Assembly: GCF_030412265.1 (NCBI RefSeq)
Contig: NZ_JAUHLN010000006.1
Span: forward strand, 124,001 to 188,000
Reading direction: 5' to 3'
From: Fictibacillus terranigra
GTDB lineage: Bacteria > Bacillota > Bacilli > Bacillales > Fictibacillaceae
DNA: 64,000 nucleotides
In this document: one piece after another, positions 46,778-55,962 of the stretch
Layout: each line of letters begins with the position of its first letter
Position numbering within the stretch: the first letter of the stretch is position 1
Position numbers and translations under genes: made by a program
Notes under the pieces: generated by a model
Told to the model about the DNA's origin: nothing
Database searches by the model: none
What the model saw: the letters and a program-made list of their open reading frames with translations, nothing else

Positions 46778-47743
46778 TTACCGTTTTTGCCATTGGGACA
46801 GCGCGCTGTTCCTTTGGCTCACTGCCGTACAGGCATCATCCATCATTTTCTGTATCAGCTCACTTGCACTCGGCAAGTCGCGAATGAGTCCTGCAATCTG
46901 CCCGCTGTTGATGAAGCCTCGATCAAAATCCCCCTTTACAGCACCAGCAATGTGCTGGTCTTCCGTCGTCAATGCATTAAATTCTTCGAGCGTAATGCCC
47001 TTTGACTCCCGCGATAGCAGCTTCTCGGCATAAGGTGCTTTCATCAATCTCCGGATTCTGCCCACCGACCGGCCAACGACGACTGTGCCTCGGTCATCTG
47101 CGTGAATGAGCGCTTCTTTATACCGATGATGGAAAGGCGCCTCCTTAACCGCTATGAATCTCGTTCCGAGCTGCACGCCGTCTGCCCCGAGCATCATCGC
47201 GGCAGCGATACCTCTTCCATCCCCAATGCCTCCAGCTGCAATCAGTGGAACCTTAATCGCGTCGGCTACCTGCGGAATGAGCGTCATTGTGGTCGTTTCA
47301 AATGGAGAATTCAAACCTGCTGCCTCATACCCTTCTGCCACGATAAGGTCGGCTCCTGCGTCTTCTGCCTTTTTTGCATGATAGACGGAAGCGGCCACAC
47401 AGATCACTTTGATGCCGTGTTCCTTCAGCTTCGGAATATAAGGAGCCGGATTGCCCGCTGATAAGGCTACGGCCGGCACGCAATGCTTCATGATCAGCTG
47501 AAAAATTTCTTTTACATTTGAAGCCACAGTGAGTGGGACATTGACAGCGAACGGCTTCGATGTTTTCGAAACCGTCTCAACGATCATCGCTTCCACTTCT
47601 TCAGGAAGCATTGTTCCCACCCCAATCGTTCCAAGTCCACCTGCGTTCGAGATAGCTGCCGTCAGCTGTGCGTTGCTGACATTTCCCATCCCTCCTTGGA
47701 TAATGGGAAATTGGATGCCTAAAATTTTGCATACAGGGTTCAT
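46778..47743 (-). CDS. Nitronate monooxygenase-like FMN enzyme
   Basis: 321 residues, TIM barrel of the 2-nitropropane dioxygenase / FabK group: PIIQGGMGNVSNAQLTAAISNAGGLGTIG, VPLIAAGGIGDGRGIAAAMMLGADGVQLGTRF. Oxidises nitronates or acts as an enoyl reductase-like flavoprotein. Its place in the island may be incidental. Confidence 0.85.
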   Translation of the reverse strand: MNPVCKILGIQFPIIQGGMGNVSNAQLTAAISNAGGLGTIGVGTMLPEEVEAMIVETVSKTSKPFAVNVPLTVASNVKEIFQLIMKHCVPAVALSAGNPAPYIPKLKEHGIKVICVAASVYHAKKAEDAGADLIVAEGYEAAGLNSPFETTTMTLIPQVADAIKVPLIAAGGIGDGRGIAAAMMLGADGVQLGTRFIAVKEAPFHHRYKEALIHADDRGTVVVGRSVGRIRRLMKAPYAEKLLSRESKGITLEEFNALTTEDQHIAGAVKGDFDRGFINSGQIAGLIRDLPSASELIQKMMDDACTAVSQRNSALSQWQKR

Positions 47744-47815
47744 TTTGTTACTCCTTTCTACGAATCTGTTATACTTTTAATAACCATAGTCAAAACAACA
47801 GGGAGGATCTATTCT

Positions 47816-48328
47816 ATGAATTACACATTTAACGGAAAAGAGCCGCAAGTTGATGAAAGCGCTTTTATAGCGCCTGGCGTACATATCATTGGCGATGTCA
47901 AAATCGGTAAAGAATCCAGCATCTGGTTTAACAGCGTCCTTCGCGCGGATGAAGGGCCGATCACGATCGGGGACCGGTGCAATGTCCAGGATAACTGTAC
48001 ACTGCATCTATACGAACAGTATCCTCTCGTTCTTGAGGATGAAGTTTCAATCGGCCACAATGTGATCCTTCATGGATGTACGGTCAGAAAAGGGGCGCTG
48101 ATCGGCATGGGAGCGACAATCCTCGATGGCGCTGAGATCGGTGAACAAGCCTTTATAGGTGCTAACGCCCTTATTCCTCCCGGAAAAAAGATTCCGCCCC
48201 GTACGATGGTGATGGGTGCTCCGGGGCAGGTCATCCGGGAGTTGAACGCCAAGGACCTTGAGATTATCCGCATAACGATTGAAACGTATCAGCAAAAAGG
48301 ACAGATGTTAAAGAAGGAGCTAAAATAA
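47816..48328 (+). CDS. paaY: Hexapeptide-repeat protein, gamma-carbonic anhydrase / PaaY type
   Basis: 170 residues forming a left-handed beta helix (repeats such as IGKESSIWFNSVLRAD, IGDRCNVQDNCTLH, IGHNVILHGCTV, IGMGATILDGAEIG). Metal-binding His residues (H64 region, VSIGHNVILHG) are kept. In phenylacetate clusters PaaY is a thioesterase protecting the pathway; YtoA-like carbonic anhydrases are the alternative. GGGAGG before the ATG. It is the only intact plus-strand gene in the island. Confidence 0.75.
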   Translation: MNYTFNGKEPQVDESAFIAPGVHIIGDVKIGKESSIWFNSVLRADEGPITIGDRCNVQDNCTLHLYEQYPLVLEDEVSIGHNVILHGCTVRKGALIGMGATILDGAEIGEQAFIGANALIPPGKKIPPRTMVMGAPGQVIRELNAKDLEIIRITIETYQQKGQMLKKELK

Positions 48329-48334
48329 AGGTGA

Positions 48335-48374
48335 AAAAAGCACTTTCCCGCTCAGGATGAAAGTGCTTTTGTTT
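48335..48374. terminator. Bidirectional terminator between paaY-like gene and paaX
   Basis: AAAAAGCACTTTC / GAAAGTGCTTTTG stem, loop of 11, with A and T runs on the sides. Confidence 0.85.
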
Positions 48375-48380
48375 ACAAAT

Positions 48381-49268
48381 CTACAGTTCCTGGATGAGCG
48401 GATGGTTCATGGCGTTGTAGGATTTGTCTCTTTTCAGTTCATTGCCTTCTTGATAGATCTCTTCAAAAAACCGGCTGGAAGGTCCGGCGAGAGTTCTGTA
48501 ATAGTCTCCAAATAAGGATGCCGCATAATCACCGAGCCAGTCTGATGGAAGGAGTTCCTGAGGAAGCCCGGGATCAACAAACAGGAACTTGCGGTATTCA
48601 TGCACCAGCTTAGTCCGTTCCACAAAACACTCGCCATCTGTCATCTCGCCTTTTTCGATCTTATTCTTATCAATCACATACTTTTGGGAGTACGTTTTGA
48701 TGAACTCATCATATTTTTGATTGGTTTCTGCCAGATCCCAGCACTCTTTAACAAGCTGAGCGTTTTCATGCGGCCCTTCGTATTTCGCCGTGAAAAAGTG
48801 AACAAAATCCTGAATCTCGTATTTCTCCATCATCTGCTTGATCTGCTCCTTCTGGTTGTTGGGAGAGATCCAGAAGCTGTTGGCCAAAAGACCGAACCCG
48901 CTCCATACCAATTCTTTTCTTAGTTCGTCCCTGATGCTTCTCTTTTCTTCCGGAATAGTATACGTAAACATGTACCATGTACCATCCCACTTCTCAGGCT
49001 GAAGCTTGAATATCCGTTTGGCTGCCTCATCCATTCGCCTGGCTCCGCGCGGAGTCAAGTAATAGAAACTCTTATTCCCCTGCTTTCGCGACACGATCCA
49101 GCCCTGTTTGTTCATACGGGAAATGGCTGCCCTTACCGCCTGTTCGTTGTGGCCGAACTCCTCCAGTAAACGGATTAGGCTTCCAATCCATATTTCATTG
49201 CCGTAATGGCGTATGTAATCTCCATACAGCGTAAAAATCATTGAACGCGTGTTTAAACTGTTTTGCAT
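48381..49268 (-). CDS. paaX: PaaX-family repressor of phenylacetate catabolism
   Basis: 295 residues. N-terminal winged helix (SMIFTLYGDYIRHYGNEIWIGSLIRLLEEFGHNEQAVRAAISRMNKQGWI), central PaaX domain (WDGTWYMFTYTIPEEKRSIRDELRKELVWSGFG) and C-terminal domain. PaaX binds promoter DNA until phenylacetyl-CoA accumulates. Its likely sites are the AACG-N7-AACGTNATA motifs. Confidence 0.92.
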   Translation of the reverse strand: MQNSLNTRSMIFTLYGDYIRHYGNEIWIGSLIRLLEEFGHNEQAVRAAISRMNKQGWIVSRKQGNKSFYYLTPRGARRMDEAAKRIFKLQPEKWDGTWYMFTYTIPEEKRSIRDELRKELVWSGFGLLANSFWISPNNQKEQIKQMMEKYEIQDFVHFFTAKYEGPHENAQLVKECWDLAETNQKYDEFIKTYSQKYVIDKNKIEKGEMTDGECFVERTKLVHEYRKFLFVDPGLPQELLPSDWLGDYAASLFGDYYRTLAGPSSRFFEEIYQEGNELKRDKSYNAMNHPLIQEL

Positions 49269-49341
49269 GACTGTCCCTCATTTGCTTACTGTCAATTTTG
49301 ATGACTCTTATCCTACCAAAACAGCTTGAGCAGAACAAGCC

Positions 49342-50121
49342 CTACTCCCCTTTAAAAACAGGAGCCCTTTTTTCACTGAAGGCTTCCAGCGCCTCCACTC
49401 TGTCTTTTGTAGGGATGGTCACTTCATAGGCTTTAGCCTCGATCGCAAGCCCTGTCTGCAGGTCCGTTTCCATACCATGCTTGATGGAGTACTTCGCCTG
49501 CTGTACAGCGATCGGCCCGTTCTTTAGTATGGCCGCTGCATACTCTTCACAAACCGGTATGAGCGCTTCTCTCGATACCGTTTTATTCAGAATGCCGTAT
49601 TCCCAGGCTTCATCCGCCCTCAGTTTTTTCGCTGTCAAAATCAGCTCCATCGCTTTCGCCTGCCCAATCAGCCGTGGAAGCCGCTGTGTGCCGCCTGCAC
49701 CCGGAATAATCGCCCAGCTAAGCTCAGTGAGTCCCATTGAAGCTGAATCAACAGAAACTCTGAGATCGCAAGCAAGTGCCAGCTCAAACCCCCCGCCGAA
49801 CGCATGGCCGTTAATCGCAGCGATCGTAGGCTGCGGAAGCGCCTCAATACTGGAGAACACATCCCTGATTTTCCGCACGTTGCGCTTAACATCCGCTTCC
49901 GGCAGAGTACGCCTCTCTTTAAGGTCCGCCCCTGCACTGAATGCCTTTTCTCCTGCTCCTGTGAAAATGACGACACGGATGCCTTGATCATGATGGATCT
50001 CCTCAACGACCTGACCCAACCGCTTCAGTGTGGGGTAGTTAAAACAATTGAGCACTTCCGGACGGTTTAACGTAACGTAAGCAATATGGTTTCTTACCTC
50101 AAAAAGTATGGCTTCCGGCAT
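49342..50121 (-). CDS. Enoyl-CoA hydratase/isomerase of the paa cluster
   Basis: 259 residues of the crotonase fold. Oxyanion-hole segments AFSAGADL and NGHAFGGGFELALACD, catalytic Glu region ELSWAIIPGAGGTQRLPR with both hydratase glutamates. A third crotonase beside PaaF and PaaG; it could serve a hydration step after ring opening or a housekeeping beta-oxidation step. Confidence 0.87.
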   Translation of the reverse strand: MPEAILFEVRNHIAYVTLNRPEVLNCFNYPTLKRLGQVVEEIHHDQGIRVVIFTGAGEKAFSAGADLKERRTLPEADVKRNVRKIRDVFSSIEALPQPTIAAINGHAFGGGFELALACDLRVSVDSASMGLTELSWAIIPGAGGTQRLPRLIGQAKAMELILTAKKLRADEAWEYGILNKTVSREALIPVCEEYAAAILKNGPIAVQQAKYSIKHGMETDLQTGLAIEAKAYEVTIPTKDRVEALEAFSEKRAPVFKGE

Positions 50122-50133
50122 TTCATTCTCCCC

Positions 50134-51336
50134 TTACTCTATATTTTCAACGACGGCAGCGATGCCCTGGCCTACACCAATACACATCGTCGCGAGCCCA
50201 TGCTGCACGTTTCTCTTCTTCATCTCATGAATCAGTGATGTAAGAATTCTTGCGCCGCTCGCTCCAAGCGGATGTCCAAAAGCGATGGCCCCTCCGTTCA
50301 CATTTACTTTTTCAGGATCAAGCTCCAACTGTTTGATGCACTCCAGTGACTGTGAAGCAAAGGCTTCGTTCAACTCGATCAGTCCGAGGTCATCCAGCGT
50401 GATGCCGGCCCGCTGCACCGCTTTTCTGCTCGCTTCAATCGGGCCGAGCCCCATCACTGACGGCTCAAGTCCCGCCACAGCAGCAGCCTTATAACGCGCC
50501 AGCGGCTTCACACCCAATTCTTTCGCTTTTTCAGCGCTCATCAACAACAGCACTGCTGCACCGTCGTTCACGCCGGAAGCATTTCCTGCAGTAATCGTAC
50601 CGCCGGCAAACAACGGCTTGAGTTCTGACAATTTTTCAGCCGTTGTACCTGGTCGAGGATGCTCATCCTTGTCAAAAATGCTTTCATTGCCTTTTCTATC
50701 TTTTAAGACCACTGGAACGATTTCTTCATTCAAGCGCCCCGATTCAATCGCTTTCTGGGCCCTGTGCTGGCTCTGTGCCGCAAAGCTGTCCTGGGCCTCA
50801 CGGGAAATATTATAACGCTGCGCCACATTTTCTGCTGTCTGAGGCATGGAATCCGTGCCATATTTTTCGTCAAGGAACGGATTGATGAACCGCCAGCCGA
50901 TCGTTGTGTCAAACATCTTCATGTCACCGCGCGGAAACTCTGCATCCGGCTTGGCCATGACAAAAGGTGCTCTCGTCATGCTTTCCGTTCCGCCGGCAAT
51001 GAAGATGTCCCCCTCATTCGCCATGATTGCCCTTGCTCCATAAATAACCGCATCAAGACCAGAACCGCACAATCGATTGATCGTCGTACCGCCGACTTCT
51101 ACAGGAAGTCCAGCCAGTAATGCAGCCATGCGAGCTACATTCCGATTATCCTCTCCAGCTCCATTTGCGTTTCCAAGTATAACCTCTTCAATGTCTGCGG
51201 CTGGTACATTCGGGTTTCTCTTCAACAGCGCCCTAATGGCAATACTCGCAAGATCATCCGGCCGGACATTTTTCAAACCGCCTTTGTATCGGCCGATCGG
51301 CGTCCTTACGGCATCGACAATTACCGCTTCTCTCAT
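50134..51336 (-). CDS. paaJ: 3-oxoadipyl-CoA / acyl-CoA thiolase
   Basis: 400 residues. Nucleophile Cys90 (NRLCGSG), [10 protein letters not shown] with His, and second Cys in MCIGVGQG. In the pathway it cleaves 3-oxo-5,6-dehydrosuberyl-CoA and 3-oxoadipyl-CoA, releasing acetyl-CoA and finally succinyl-CoA. Overlaps paaH by four bases. Confidence 0.9.
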   Translation of the reverse strand: MREAVIVDAVRTPIGRYKGGLKNVRPDDLASIAIRALLKRNPNVPAADIEEVILGNANGAGEDNRNVARMAALLAGLPVEVGGTTINRLCGSGLDAVIYGARAIMANEGDIFIAGGTESMTRAPFVMAKPDAEFPRGDMKMFDTTIGWRFINPFLDEKYGTDSMPQTAENVAQRYNISREAQDSFAAQSQHRAQKAIESGRLNEEIVPVVLKDRKGNESIFDKDEHPRPGTTAEKLSELKPLFAGGTITAGNASGVNDGAAVLLLMSAEKAKELGVKPLARYKAAAVAGLEPSVMGLGPIEASRKAVQRAGITLDDLGLIELNEAFASQSLECIKQLELDPEKVNVNGGAIAFGHPLGASGARILTSLIHEMKKRNVQHGLATMCIGVGQGIAAVVENIE

Positions 51337-52202
51337 TTGGTTACGCCGCCCTTCTCCGTCATATAATCATAGACGCCGCGGCCGGTCTTGCGTCCAAGCC
51401 TTCCCGCCTTCACATACTTTACCAGCAGCGGGCATGGACGGTATTTTTCTCCCAGGGTCTGATGCAGATAGTTTAAATTGTTCAGTCGTGTATCCAGACC
51501 GACCAAATCGCCGAGTTCAAATGGACCCATCGGATAGTTGAGACCAAGTTTGACCGCTTTATCGATTTCTTCCGGAGTACCTACGCCTTCCTGCAGCATA
51601 TAGAACGCTTCATTTCCGACCATGGCCGAGATGCGGCTCGTCACGAAGCCAGGAAATTCGTTAACAATGACTGTTTCCTTGCCCATCCGCCCGGCTGCCT
51701 CTTTAACAGCAGCTGCTGTTTCATCGCTCGTCTCATGTCCTCTGACAATTTCAACAAGCGGCATCTTATGGACCGGGTTAAAGAAATGCATTGCGATAAC
51801 CTTCTCAGGCCGCTGTGTAAATGAACCAATCTCTGTCGGGCTCATGGTCGATGTGTTGGTCGCCAAATAACAATGGCTTGGCGCCGCTTGATCAAGCTCG
51901 GTAAATACCGCTTTTTTGATCTCAAGATTTTCCGGTACGGCTTCAATGATCAGATCCGCACCTCTTGCGGCTTCTGACATATTGCCTGAGTAAAAGAGAC
52001 GCTGTTTCGCTGCTTCTGCTTCTTCTGCCGTTATCTTTCCTCTGGCAACCCCTTTCGAAAAAATGGATTCTATTTCGGCTTCAGCATTTTTTAAAGCTTT
52101 CTCCTGTACGTCCACAAGCTGTACGTGGAAACCGCCTGCCGCTGCACTGTAGGCAATCCCCCTTCCCATTACTCCTGATCCGATAACAACGATGGACTGC
52201 AT
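51333..52202 (-). CDS. paaH: 3-hydroxyadipyl-CoA dehydrogenase
   Basis: 289 residues. Rossmann motif GSGVMGRGIAYSAA, HFFNPVHKMPLVEIVRG with catalytic His, and NYPMGPFELGDLVGLDT. Oxidises 3-hydroxyadipyl-CoA with NAD+. ATG 52202 with GAGGAG upstream is chosen; the frame extends to 52241. A 100-base gap separates it from paaG. Confidence 0.92.
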   Translation of the reverse strand: MQSIVVIGSGVMGRGIAYSAAAGGFHVQLVDVQEKALKNAEAEIESIFSKGVARGKITAEEAEAAKQRLFYSGNMSEAARGADLIIEAVPENLEIKKAVFTELDQAAPSHCYLATNTSTMSPTEIGSFTQRPEKVIAMHFFNPVHKMPLVEIVRGHETSDETAAAVKEAAGRMGKETVIVNEFPGFVTSRISAMVGNEAFYMLQEGVGTPEEIDKAVKLGLNYPMGPFELGDLVGLDTRLNNLNYLHQTLGEKYRPCPLLVKYVKAGRLGRKTGRGVYDYMTEKGGVTK

Positions 52203-52303
52203 CAATGGTTCTCCTCCTCTGCGTTCCCTGAATGTCGGCAAAAAGCGAGCCTTGCTGCAGCCCGCTTTTATATACGTATAAGCTTATAAAGCCACTTATT
52301 GAA

Positions 52304-53074
52304 TCACTTTCCTGTAAAAACGGGCTTTCGTTTCTCCATAAAAGCTGTGACCCCTTCTTTATGATCCACTGTGCCCCCAGCGGTTTTCTGAGCAAGCGCC
52401 TCGTATTCCAAAACCTCTGTCAGATCGCTCTCCCAGCTTTTATTCATATAACGTTTGATCAAACCGATCGCCTTCGTCGGCATGTTGGCCAGCCGAACCG
52501 CAAACGTCTCCACTTCCTGAACGAACGTTGCATCGGAAACAACCTTAGTAACAAGGCCGAATTCCTTTGCCTGTTCAGCAGTAACCTTCTCACCTAAAAC
52601 AGCAAGTTCCATCGCCTTGGCATGTCCTACCAGCCTGGGCAGGAAATACAGGTTGCCGGAGTCCGGTACCAGGCCTACATGGATGAATGCTTCAATAAAG
52701 CTGGCTTTATCAGAAGCCACCCTGAAATCACATGCAAGTGCCAGGCTCATTCCGGCACCTGCCGCCACTCCGTTTACAGCTGCGATGACCGGCTTCTCAA
52801 TGGAAACAAGTGCCTGCACCATTGGATTATAGCCTTGGCGGAGAACTTCACCGTAATCCGGGTTTTCACTTCCCCCAAGGTCCTGTCCGGAGCAGAACGC
52901 TCGCCCTGCGCCGGTGATGACGACAGCACGGACTTCTTCATCTTTGCCAGCCATTTTTAAAGCGGAAAGCATCTCTTTGTGCATCACACTTGTGAACGCA
53001 TTGAGCTTTTCAGGCCTGTTCAGTGTAATCCATGCCACTCCGGCTCTTGTTTCGTACATGATCGTTTCAAACAT
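52304..53074 (-). CDS. paaG: Ring-1,2-epoxyphenylacetyl-CoA isomerase
   Basis: 256 residues, crotonase fold. AFCSGQDL and NGVAAGAGMSLALACDF form the oxyanion hole, and GLVPDSGNLYFLPRLVGHAKAMELAVLG carries the Asp typical of PaaG where hydratases have a second Glu. Converts the ring epoxide to oxepin-CoA. Confidence 0.9.
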   Translation of the reverse strand: MFETIMYETRAGVAWITLNRPEKLNAFTSVMHKEMLSALKMAGKDEEVRAVVITGAGRAFCSGQDLGGSENPDYGEVLRQGYNPMVQALVSIEKPVIAAVNGVAAGAGMSLALACDFRVASDKASFIEAFIHVGLVPDSGNLYFLPRLVGHAKAMELAVLGEKVTAEQAKEFGLVTKVVSDATFVQEVETFAVRLANMPTKAIGLIKRYMNKSWESDLTEVLEYEALAQKTAGGTVDHKEGVTAFMEKRKPVFTGK

Positions 53075-53086
53075 CGGTATCCCTCC

Positions 53087-53866
53087 TTATTTGCCTTTGA
53101 AATTAGCCCGCCGTTTCTCAGCAAAAGCTTTCATGCCTTCTTTTTGGTCTTCAGATGAAAACAGCAGGTAGAAGTTTTTCCTTTCAAACTGCATGCCGTC
53201 AAGAACCGAATCATCAACCGCTTTGTAGACCGTCTCTTTAATCAATCTTAAGGAGAGCGGCGCTTTTGAGGCGATGGTTCGTGCGAATTTCACAGCTTCT
53301 TCCAACACGAGTTCAGGAGCTACTACCCTATTGATCACCCCGTGCTGATGTGCTTCCTTCGCAGACATCGGTTCACCGAGCCACAGCCATTCCAGAGCCT
53401 TCTTCTGACCCATAAGCTTGGTCAGCTTCACAGTTCCTCCTGCGCCAGGCATCACGCCAAGCTTGATTTCCGGAAAACCGAACTGCGCTTTTTCGGATGC
53501 GAAAAGGATGTCACAGCACAGGGCAAGCTCAAATCCGCCACCGAAACAATATCCGCTTACTGCGCCGATGATCGGTTTTTTAATGGTGTGCAGCTGATCC
53601 CAGTCCTTAAACTGGTTAAGCAGTTCAAGCGTGATGGCGTCGTCATTCATCATCTCATCGATATCAGCCCCGGCCGCAAATGCACGGTTGTTTCCGGTAA
53701 GAACGATGGCTTTCACTCGGCCATCACGGTCAAATTGCTCAAAAGCAGACAGAAGCTCAGATACCATACTTCGGTTTATGGCATTCAGCACTTTAGGGCG
53801 GTTGAGCTCAATCAGTGCAATGCCGTCTTCTTCAACTTTTGCCGTTATCGTTGTAAATTTACTCAT
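53087..53866 (-). CDS. paaF: 2,3-dehydroadipyl-CoA hydratase
   Basis: 259 residues, crotonase fold with AFAAGADI, GYCFGGGFELALCCDILFA and FPEIKLGVMPGAGGTVKL (both catalytic Glu). The C-terminal ERKNFYLLFSSEDQKEGMKAF and FKGK tail follows the PaaF pattern. Overlaps the EthD gene by 8 bases. Confidence 0.85.
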   Translation of the reverse strand: MSKFTTITAKVEEDGIALIELNRPKVLNAINRSMVSELLSAFEQFDRDGRVKAIVLTGNNRAFAAGADIDEMMNDDAITLELLNQFKDWDQLHTIKKPIIGAVSGYCFGGGFELALCCDILFASEKAQFGFPEIKLGVMPGAGGTVKLTKLMGQKKALEWLWLGEPMSAKEAHQHGVINRVVAPELVLEEAVKFARTIASKAPLSLRLIKETVYKAVDDSVLDGMQFERKNFYLLFSSEDQKEGMKAFAEKRRANFKGK

Positions 53867-54164
53867 TCACTTCCTCACCGATCATCAAAGTGACAAGCTC
53901 ACCGGCAAAGGACATCAAATCTTTTCCGGAAGCTTTTCCTTCAGCGGATTTCATGCCTGCTTTCAACGACTCATGATCGTCATAGTACATTTCACAGAGC
54001 AAGTAATATTTGCTTTCTCCCATCGGTGAACCTACAATCTTTGTGACCTCCATTTTGCGAAGCCCTGGAATCTTTTTCGTTACTTCTGTATGTGTGCCGA
54101 AATAATGGTCATCAAAACTTTCCTTGTTCTCCGGAGTTTTATAAAGTGCGATCAATTTTACCAT
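53859..54164 (-). CDS. EthD-family protein of the paa operon
   Basis: 101 residues, ferredoxin-like alpha/beta barrel: MVKLIALYKTPENKESFDDHYFGTHTEVTKKIPGL is the EthD start. EthD proteins accompany oxygenase systems without a proven role. Between paaD and paaF, translationally overlapped. Confidence 0.82.
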   Translation of the reverse strand: MVKLIALYKTPENKESFDDHYFGTHTEVTKKIPGLRKMEVTKIVGSPMGESKYYLLCEMYYDDHESLKAGMKSAEGKASGKDLMSFAGELVTLMIGEEVNE

Positions 54165-54257
54165 CAGTATCTTCCTTTCGACTGTTTATTTGGTGGTTCG
54201 ACGTATTGAGGCAGCATTAAACCTTTTCTATAAAACTGTCTTTTTCACCTTTTTCTT

Positions 54258-54758
54258 TCAGTTCATATCGGCTACTGGCTTCATCGCCTCGAATGGATTT
54301 TTGCAAGACTTGCAATACAGGATGCTGCGGCAGGCGGTCGGCCCAAATATATTTTCCATGGTTACATAGGCTGATCCGCAGTAAGGACAATCGATGCTCC
54401 AAGGTTCCCCCATCACATGGTCTGCCGGGGGAGGAGCGATTCCAAACTCTTTTAATCTCTTTTTTCCTTCATCAGTAATCCTGTCCGTCGTCCAGGCTGG
54501 TTTATACACAAACTTCACTACCACATTTTTCACACCTTCTACCGCACTGGCAGCCCGTTTGATATCCCTTTCAATGATCGGAAGGGCCGGACAGCCGACA
54601 AACGTAGGCAGCGCCTTAATAAGTACAGAGCCTTCGCTTTCCTCAATGTCTTCAATCATTCCAAGGTCCAATATACTGACTGAATCCATCTCGGGGTCTT
54701 TCACCTCTTTTAGCGCTAATAACACTTTATCCTTGAGATTCATAGGCTGTGTGACCAT
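54258..54758 (-). CDS. paaD: Phenylacetyl-CoA epoxidase subunit PaaD
   Basis: 166 residues. MIP18/DUF59 domain (LKEVKDPEMDSVSILDLGMIEDI, TFVGCPALPIIERDI) and a C-terminal zinc-ribbon-like cysteine set (C124, C127, C149, C152, plus C143). Needed for maturation of the di-iron epoxidase. ATG 54758 has AAAGGAG upstream; the longer open frame to 54911 is spurious. Confidence 0.93.
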   Translation of the reverse strand: MVTQPMNLKDKVLLALKEVKDPEMDSVSILDLGMIEDIEESEGSVLIKALPTFVGCPALPIIERDIKRAASAVEGVKNVVVKFVYKPAWTTDRITDEGKKRLKEFGIAPPPADHVMGEPWSIDCPYCGSAYVTMENIFGPTACRSILYCKSCKNPFEAMKPVADMN

Positions 54759-54789
54759 GCTGTCTCTCCTTTCCGGTCCCGCCTTTCTG

Positions 54790-55596
54790 TTACCAGCCGG
54801 ATGCCGGGTTGGTCGCATAAACTTCGGATAGAGTGGCCAAAGCTTCCGCAAGATCCGGAGTATGCTCGCCTTTACGGCCGTTCCCGCTCTCGATCGCCGG
54901 TTCTCCGGCAAGCTCGATTCCGGTTTCCTTAAACACCTTCTCGATCCTGTTCAGCCAGCGTTTTTTCAGCAGTGGTTCATCTTCAATCAATCCGGCTTTT
55001 ACAAATTCTCCATAGGAAGGACCGAGGGTCAGGACCCCGCCAAATTCCTTCCATACTTTATCCACGGCAATGAGCATGCGCTGCCTCGCATCATCTGTGC
55101 TCGTTACCAGCTGTTTAAACCAAATTTCCCAGTGCATCAAGTGGTAATATTGCTCCATCATGATCTTCTTTGCTGCATTTGCCAGTGGTTCATATGAAGA
55201 AACCCTCAGTGACTCCAGACGAACTTGTTTATGGATCGCATAAAAGTAATTTCTTACTACAGCAAATGCCCAGTCATAGTCCGGTTTATCAAGATAGGTT
55301 CCTCTTCCGTTCACCATTTCGAGAAGGATGGCATTGCGGAATTCCTCCGGCTTTCTAAGATGTGCAATGCGGTCCGCATCCCCTTCCCCAAGATCCTCGA
55401 GGAGATGATAGTACATAGAAGCATGCCCCATCATGTCCTGGTTGATGGAAGAAAAAGCCACGTCTTCTTCGATATGCGGGGCGAGCCCGAGCCATTCCGA
55501 TCCTCTGTACGCGAGGATAAAATCATCATCTGCCAGCTGATAGATCAGTTCTTTCAGTTCTGTTCTTTCCTGTTGATGCATTGATTCAGTGTTCAT
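54790..55596 (-). CDS. paaC: Phenylacetyl-CoA epoxidase structural subunit PaaC
   Basis: 268 residues, ferritin-like helical fold without the full iron site (LIYQLADDDFILAYRGSEWLGLAPHIEEDVAFSSINQDMMGHASMYY). Structural partner of PaaA. Overlaps paaB by four bases. Confidence 0.94.
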   Translation of the reverse strand: MNTESMHQQERTELKELIYQLADDDFILAYRGSEWLGLAPHIEEDVAFSSINQDMMGHASMYYHLLEDLGEGDADRIAHLRKPEEFRNAILLEMVNGRGTYLDKPDYDWAFAVVRNYFYAIHKQVRLESLRVSSYEPLANAAKKIMMEQYYHLMHWEIWFKQLVTSTDDARQRMLIAVDKVWKEFGGVLTLGPSYGEFVKAGLIEDEPLLKKRWLNRIEKVFKETGIELAGEPAIESGNGRKGEHTPDLAEALATLSEVYATNPASGW

Positions 55597-55940
55597 CGGC
55601 TCTCTTCCCTTCCGCCCATGATGTGCTTTTCTGTAAACTGCTCCTGGTTGTAATCACGCCATTTTTTCTTCAGGTAGCCGTATCCTTTGGTTTCCCTATA
55701 ATCTTTATCGAGCTTCTTGAGCATCTCCCTCTCTCCTTGCGATAATCCGCGGATGTTCTCCCGTTTGACGACCCAGATATCAGCCACTGGCTCCCTGCGA
55801 AAAAAATTTTCCTTTGCCATGACAAGAGCCATATCAGCGTTCGGCGCCAGAAGGCTGAACTGATGCTGAAACGGAGCTTTTTCCGTCTTCTTGCTGAAAA
55901 CTTCATACACGTTGTAGAATTGATTTCCGTTTTCGCCCAT
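55593..55940 (-). CDS. paaB: Phenylacetyl-CoA epoxidase subunit PaaB
   Basis: 115 residues. FYNVYEVFSKKTEKAPFQHQFSLLAPNADMALVMAKENFFRREPVADIWVVKRENI is a typical PaaB. It bridges PaaAC dimers. The C-terminal tail is somewhat longer than in E. coli PaaB. Confidence 0.94.
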   Translation of the reverse strand: MGENGNQFYNVYEVFSKKTEKAPFQHQFSLLAPNADMALVMAKENFFRREPVADIWVVKRENIRGLSQGEREMLKKLDKDYRETKGYGYLKKKWRDYNQEQFTEKHIMGGREESR

Positions 55941-55962
55941 GATTTATCCACTCTCCTCCGCT

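Noticed and set aside
54759-54911. N-terminal extension of PaaD
   Set aside because: It overlaps paaC and lacks a ribosome site, while ATG 54758 has an ideal one.
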